Positions 27,377 to 31,305 of a DNA stretch of 31,305 nt are shown here, piece by piece. Origin of the DNA: Pseudomonadota bacterium (GTDB lineage: Bacteria; Pseudomonadota; Gammaproteobacteria; Acidiferrobacterales; UBA6901). The stretch covers positions 1-31,305 of the forward strand of contig JAJYEK010000034.1 in assembly GCA_021785795.1 (NCBI GenBank). Reading direction: 5' to 3'. The notes under the pieces are model-generated. The model searched no databases. It saw nothing but the letters and a program-made list of their open reading frames with translations, and was not told where the DNA came from. Positions within the stretch are counted from its first letter, which is position 1. Each line of letters starts with the position of its first letter. The position numbers were made by a program, and so were the translations under genes.

Positions 27377-29071
27377 ATGGCCGAAGAACACGACAAGCCC
27401 ACGCACTGGATCAAGGATGTCTTGGTGCTGGGCTTTGTCATCGGCCTGCTGTTCAGCTTCATGTTGGGCAGCCGCGCTTTCTGGGAGCCCGATGAGGGAC
27501 GCTATGTCGAGATTCCCCGGGAAATGGTTGCCACCGGCAATTATGTGACGCCCCGCCTCGATGGCGTGATCTACCTGGAAAAGCCGGTGCTTTTTTACTG
27601 GATGGAAAGCGCCTCCATCAAACTCTTCGGCCTCAACCAGTGGAGCATGCGTGTATGGCCGGCGCTGCTCGGACTGCTCGGCTGTATCGCGGTGTACTTT
27701 GCGGGTCGAAGCCTCTATGGCCGGCCCGCCGGTCTCATCGCCGCGACCGTGCTGGCCACGAACGTCCTCTACTACGCGCTTGCCCGCATTATCACGATAG
27801 ACATGCCGGTCACGGCGCTGGTCAGCATATCGATGCTCGCATTTCTGCTTGGCACCAGAGAACCGCCCGGCACGCGACGACGCTGGCTTATGTGGTCATT
27901 CTACGCCTTTGCCGCCCTGGCGCTGCTCGCCAAGGGCCTTATAGGGATCGTCTTTCCCGGAATGGTGATCGGTGCCTGGATCCTGATCCGCAACGACTGG
28001 CGATTGCTGCGCTCCATTTACCTGCCGAGCGGGCTCATCCTGCTGTTTGCCATTGCCGCTCCCTGGCATATCCTGGTGGCACGCGCCAATCCGACCTTCC
28101 TCTACTATTACTTCATCCGCCAACATTTCGAGCGCTATCTGACCACGGTTGCGCACCGTTACGAGCCGGTATGGTTCTTCATACCGATCATCCTGGCTGG
28201 ACTGTATCCATGGACAGTATTCCTGTTTCAGGCGGTGCGCCGCAGTTTGCCATCCTCATGGGCAGAGCGGGAGCGGGAGCGCGACGCGCTGTATCTGCTA
28301 CTGTGGGCAGGCCTGATTTTCGTCTTTTTCTCGTTTTCTGATTCCAAGCTCATTCCTTATATCCTGCCGGTATTTCCACCACTGGCGATTCTGATCGGGC
28401 GCTATCTGGCCCCGGCCTGGCACGGAGCGGAGGTACCGGGGATGCGTGCCGGGCTTTGGGCATTGCTCGCTGCAAGCATCGCGCTGGCGGCCGTCATGGT
28501 TGCAGCACCGCGGCTTACTGCCGCAGATCCCAATGTAGGAATATATACCGCGATGCTGAGCCACTACCTCTATGCCATGGCAGCAACGCTCGTGGTCGGA
28601 AGTGTGGCAGCACTTGTTTTCGTCTATCGCGGACGCCCCTTGCGCTCTCTGGCGGTCACTGCGGTGATGGGCGGCCTGTTTCTCAGCATACTGACGAGCG
28701 GCCTGCCGCTGATGGACAGCAGGCAATCCGTCAAAGCGCTCGCCATGGATCTCAAGCCGCTGCTCGGGCCACATACAGAGGTCATGAATTACCACGCGTA
28801 CTACCAGGATCTGCCGGCCTACATTGGACGTAAGGTGACCATCGTCGGATTCAAGGGTGAGCTGGCTTATGGCACCACCCTGGAGAACGACAGCGCCTGG
28901 ATCATCGGCGACCGCACCTTCTGGCGGCGCTGGCAAAGTGGCAGGACCATCTATATGCTAACGACCCGCAAGCTCTACGCACAGCTTCGCGCCAGCGGGC
29001 GGGGGAAATTCGACCTGCTGGCCACAAGCGGCGACAACGTCCTGCTCACCAATAACGAGACCCGAAGATGA
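27377..29071 (+). CDS. ArnT-like GT83 lipid A sugar transferase
   Basis: A 564-residue polytopic membrane glycosyltransferase of the GT-C fold. After a first membrane helix comes the first periplasmic loop with AFWEPDEGRYVEIPREMVAT, which carries the acidic catalytic motif of ArnT and related PMT-family enzymes, followed by YLEKPVLFYWME. About a dozen hydrophobic segments follow and a soluble C-terminal part (about 450-564). ArnT moves 4-amino-4-deoxy-L-arabinose from undecaprenyl phosphate to lipid A in the periplasm. The neighbouring flippase-like, aminotransferase and ArnC-like genes make that role likely, but a related sugar is possible. The ATG at 27377 is the first sensible start. Its stop overlaps the next gene by 4 bases. 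Confidence 0.85.
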   Translation: MAEEHDKPTHWIKDVLVLGFVIGLLFSFMLGSRAFWEPDEGRYVEIPREMVATGNYVTPRLDGVIYLEKPVLFYWMESASIKLFGLNQWSMRVWPALLGLLGCIAVYFAGRSLYGRPAGLIAATVLATNVLYYALARIITIDMPVTALVSISMLAFLLGTREPPGTRRRWLMWSFYAFAALALLAKGLIGIVFPGMVIGAWILIRNDWRLLRSIYLPSGLILLFAIAAPWHILVARANPTFLYYYFIRQHFERYLTTVAHRYEPVWFFIPIILAGLYPWTVFLFQAVRRSLPSSWAERERERDALYLLLWAGLIFVFFSFSDSKLIPYILPVFPPLAILIGRYLAPAWHGAEVPGMRAGLWALLAASIALAAVMVAAPRLTAADPNVGIYTAMLSHYLYAMAATLVVGSVAALVFVYRGRPLRSLAVTAVMGGLFLSILTSGLPLMDSRQSVKALAMDLKPLLGPHTEVMNYHAYYQDLPAYIGRKVTIVGFKGELAYGTTLENDSAWIIGDRTFWRRWQSGRTIYMLTTRKLYAQLRASGRGKFDLLATSGDNVLLTNNETRR

Positions 29072-29433
29072 GCTATCTTCCGCTGATTCTGCTGGGCGTG
29101 CTGCTCAACGCCGGGGCCCAGCTGCTGCTAAAAGAAGGGATGCGCCGGATCGGCCACTTCGCTTTTGCGTGGACGAACGTAATTCCGATAGGCATGCAGG
29201 TGGTCGTCAATCCCTTCATCCTGTCCGGCCTGTTCAGCTATGCAGTGAGCGTCGTGGTGTGGATACTGGTGCTGTCACGCGTGCAGGTAAGTTTCGCCTA
29301 TCCGATGCTGAGCATTGGATACATCGTCAATGCCGTCGCCGCCCATTATCTGTTCAATGAGAACCTTTCGTTCACGCGCGTGACCGGCATTCTGGTCGTC
29401 GTCGCCGGCGTGTACCTCATTACCCGCAGCTGA
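29068..29433 (+). CDS. EmrE-like small membrane protein (ArnE/ArnF type)
   Basis: A 121-residue protein with four hydrophobic helices, starting MSYLPLILLGVLLNAGAQLL. LLNAGAQLLLKEGMRRIG is the usual small-multidrug-resistance-type N-terminus, and VSFAYPMLSIGYIVNAVAAH with a final GILVVVAGVYLITRS complete the fold. ArnE and ArnF together are proposed to flip undecaprenyl-phosphate-aminoarabinose across the inner membrane; here only one such gene is seen, so it may act as a homo-oligomer, or its partner lies outside the window. The ATGA overlap with the upstream arnT-like gene shows translational coupling. Confidence 0.8.
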   Translation: MSYLPLILLGVLLNAGAQLLLKEGMRRIGHFAFAWTNVIPIGMQVVVNPFILSGLFSYAVSVVVWILVLSRVQVSFAYPMLSIGYIVNAVAAHYLFNENLSFTRVTGILVVVAGVYLITRS

Positions 29434-29444
29434 GGCGCGCTCTC

Positions 29445-30602
29445 ATGTCCGATGAATTTCTTCCATTTTCCCGCCCGACCATCAGCCGCGAAGCGATCGA
29501 CGAGGTAGTCGCCTGCCTGCAATCCGGCTGGATCACTACCGGCCCCAGGGTAAAAAGATTCGAGGAGGCGCTCGCCACCTACGTCGGGGCACCCCGGGTG
29601 CTGGCGCTTTCTTCGGCAACAGCCGGACTGCATCTGGCGCTGGCGGCACTGGAACTCGAGCCGGGCGATGAGGTCATTACTACCCCCATGACCTTTGCCG
29701 CGACACTGAACACGATTGTACTTGCCGGCGGCAGGCCAGTGCTCGTTGACGTTGAGCCGGACACCTACAACATGGATGTAGGCCGGCTCGCCGGCGCCAT
29801 CACCGGACGCACCCGCGCCATCGTGCCCGTCCACTTCGCGGGGCTGCCGGTCGACATGGACCCGCTTTATGCGCTGGCGGAGAGACACGACCTGCACGTG
29901 ATCGAGGATGCCGCACATGCAATTGGCACGGAATACCGCGGGCGGCGCATCGGAAGTTTCGGCGACACCCAGGTATTCAGCTTTCACCCGAACAAGAACA
30001 TAACAACCGGGGAGGGCGGCGCGGTCGCGACACGTGACGCAAAGCTTGCCGATACCATTGCGCTGCTGCGCTTCCACGGCATGGACCGCGAAGCCTGGAA
30101 CCGCTTCGGCAAGAGCGGAAACCAGCACTACGAGATCATTGTCCCCGGATATAAGTACAACATGATGGACATGCAGGCGGCGCTTGGCCTGCATCAGCTT
30201 CCGGCCCTGGACGGATTCATCCGCCGCCGCACCGAGATCGCCGGGCGCTATCGCGCGATTCTCTCGGCCTGGCCGCAGTGGACTCTGCCTGGCACGCCGG
30301 CCTTCCCTCACCGCCACGCCTGGCACCTGTTCGCGCCGCTCATCAATCCGGAGGTTGCGAAGATGGACCGCGATGCGTTCATGCAGGGGATGAAGGAGCG
30401 CAACATAGGAACCGGCCTGCACTACCGCGCGGTTCACCTCTATCCATACTATCGCGATCGTTTCGGCTTCAGGCGCGGCGATTTCCCGAATGCCGAGAGC
30501 ATATCTGACCGCATCGTCAGCCTGCCGCTGTTTCCAGGGATGAGCGACTCCGATTTTGATCGGGTAATCGCGGCCATGGCGAACCTGTTCGGGCGGGCTT
30601 GA
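29445..30602 (+). CDS. ArnB-like DegT/DnrJ/EryC1 sugar aminotransferase
   Basis: A 385-residue PLP-dependent aminotransferase. It starts MSDEFLPFSRPTISREAIDE, the usual ArnB opening, followed by VVACLQSGWITTGPRVKRFE. Cofactor-binding parts are SSATAGLHLAL (phosphate-binding), VIEDAAHAIG with the PLP-ring aspartate, and K184 in FSFHPNKNITTGEGG. Later RFHGMDREAWNR and the MMDMQAALGLHQL helix match ArnB. ArnB converts UDP-4-keto-arabinose to UDP-4-amino-4-deoxy-L-arabinose with glutamate. A related nucleotide-sugar aminotransferase for O-antigen is an alternative; ArnT- and ArnC-like neighbours favour the arn role. It begins 11 bases after the flippase-like gene and ends 3 bases before the next start. 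Confidence 0.88.
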   Translation: MSDEFLPFSRPTISREAIDEVVACLQSGWITTGPRVKRFEEALATYVGAPRVLALSSATAGLHLALAALELEPGDEVITTPMTFAATLNTIVLAGGRPVLVDVEPDTYNMDVGRLAGAITGRTRAIVPVHFAGLPVDMDPLYALAERHDLHVIEDAAHAIGTEYRGRRIGSFGDTQVFSFHPNKNITTGEGGAVATRDAKLADTIALLRFHGMDREAWNRFGKSGNQHYEIIVPGYKYNMMDMQAALGLHQLPALDGFIRRRTEIAGRYRAILSAWPQWTLPGTPAFPHRHAWHLFAPLINPEVAKMDRDAFMQGMKERNIGTGLHYRAVHLYPYYRDRFGFRRGDFPNAESISDRIVSLPLFPGMSDSDFDRVIAAMANLFGRA

Positions 30603-30605
30603 GTC

Positions 30606-31305
30606 ATGACGCGACCCTATCTCAGCGTCGTTGTTCCCGTTTTCAACGAAGAAGCGAATCTCGAGGCTCTTTTCGCGCGCCTGGTTCTCGTGCTGGACAC
30701 AATCGGCAAGCCCTACGAGATGGTATTTACCAACGACGGCAGCCGCGATCGATCCGCGATGCTGCTGGAACAGTTCCACCGGCGCCATCCGGACCGGGTA
30801 TGCGTGATCGACTTCAACGGCAACTTCGGCCAGCACATGGCAATCATGGCCGCGTTCGAGCACGTACGCGGAGATGTGATCGTGACCCTGGATGCCGACT
30901 TGCAGAACCCGCCTGAGGAGATCCCCAAGCTCCTGGCAGCGATCGAGGCCGGTCATGACCTGGTCGGCGGCTACCGCAAGGACCGTCGCGACACCCTGTT
31001 CCGCCGCTACGCCTCGAAGCTCATCAATTCCCTGCGCGCTCGTATCACCCACATTCGCATGCGCGACCAGGGATGCATGCTGCGCGCGTACCGGCGCGAG
31101 ATAGTGGACAACATCAACGCTAGCAACGAGACATCGACGTTTATACCGGCACTGGCCTACAGCTTCTCGGCTAATCCGACAGAGATCGAAGTCGAGCATC
31201 GTGCGCGCGCTGCCGGAAAATCCAAGTACCGCCTCTACGATCTTATTCGTTTGAACTTCGATTTGATGACCGGATTTTCCGTGGTTCCGCTGCAGATGTT
31301 CACCA
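30606..31305 (+). CDS. ArnC-like GT2 undecaprenyl-phosphate glycosyltransferase (partial)
   Basis: A partial gene: ATG at 30606, open to the window edge (233 codons). It begins MTRPYLSVVVPVFNEEANLE, a GT2 nucleotide-sugar binding start. It then has EMVFTNDGSRDRSAMLLEQF, the FNGNFGQHMAIMAAFEHVRG segment in two parts, and the metal-binding LDADLQNPPEEIPKL. RMRDQGCMLRAYRREIVD and VEHRARAAGKSKYRLYDLIR are typical of the ArnC/DPM1-like subgroup that loads a sugar on undecaprenyl phosphate. The membrane helices expected at the C-terminus begin where the window ends (MTGFSVVPLQM). ArnA and ArnD genes, needed for the full pathway, would be sought just beyond the edge. Confidence 0.88.
   Translation, partial: MTRPYLSVVVPVFNEEANLEALFARLVLVLDTIGKPYEMVFTNDGSRDRSAMLLEQFHRRHPDRVCVIDFNGNFGQHMAIMAAFEHVRGDVIVTLDADLQNPPEEIPKLLAAIEAGHDLVGGYRKDRRDTLFRRYASKLINSLRARITHIRMRDQGCMLRAYRREIVDNINASNETSTFIPALAYSFSANPTEIEVEHRARAAGKSKYRLYDLIRLNFDLMTGFSVVPLQMFT

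Noticed and set aside
29346..31199. Open frame of 617 codons on the minus strand opposite the arnB- and arnC-like genes
   Set aside because: It is an antisense shadow of two clearly recognisable genes in GC-rich DNA; its translation matches no family pattern and has no ribosome-binding context.

Overview
The window is GC-rich chromosomal DNA from a proteobacterium, most likely a gammaproteobacterium. The evidence is a ubiE-ubiJ-ubiB ubiquinone cluster preceded by a DUF971 gene, a PhoB/PhoR-Pst system of the enterobacterial kind, a DUF3562 protein and arn-type lipid A genes. The pairing of PPi-dependent phosphofructokinase with a proton-pumping pyrophosphatase recalls methylotrophic or sulfur-oxidising (Acidiferrobacter-like) lineages. 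That placement is inference.

Layout. Bases 1-500 hold an eroded mobile-element remnant: the C-terminal end of a probable serine recombinase and a frameshifted companion gene. About 640 bases without a recognisable gene follow. On the minus strand lies DUF971-ubiE-ubiJ-ubiB (4600 to 1145), with tightly packed or overlapping genes. Divergent from it is phoB-phoR (4867-6874). Next come a permuted ATP-grasp-like protein of unknown function and an ArsC-like protein lacking its nucleophilic cysteine. The phosphate transporter follows: pstS, an intrinsic terminator, then pstC-pstA-pstB-phoU. A small DUF3562 gene converges on phoU. Then ppk1 (plus) converges on a minus-strand run transcribed in the order hemB, sixA-like, CHAD, ppx/gppA. 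Upstream of that run, on the same strand, is adk, whose product has a long lysine/alanine tail. On the plus strand follow a conserved hypothetical gene, PPi-dependent pfp, a second small hypothetical, hppA, a YfcE/MJ0936-like phosphodiesterase, and an arn-like operon (arnT, arnE/F-like, arnB, arnC cut by the window edge).

How the genes fit. About 22 kb in the middle is largely about phosphate in its several forms. PhoBR senses starvation, PstSCAB takes up Pi and PhoU connects the two. PPK1 stores phosphate as polyphosphate, Ppx hydrolyses it and CHAD proteins bind it. Adk, PPi-PFK and H+-PPase connect adenylates and pyrophosphate to glycolysis and the proton gradient. Candidate Pho boxes precede phoB, pstS and ppk, and a near-consensus FNR-type palindrome precedes hppA. 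The least explained items are the ATP-grasp/dead-ArsC pair inserted between phoR and pstS, and the histone-H1-like tail on adenylate kinase, which is built from a perfect 63-base tandem duplication. I saw no tRNA, rRNA, CRISPR array or intact insertion sequence.
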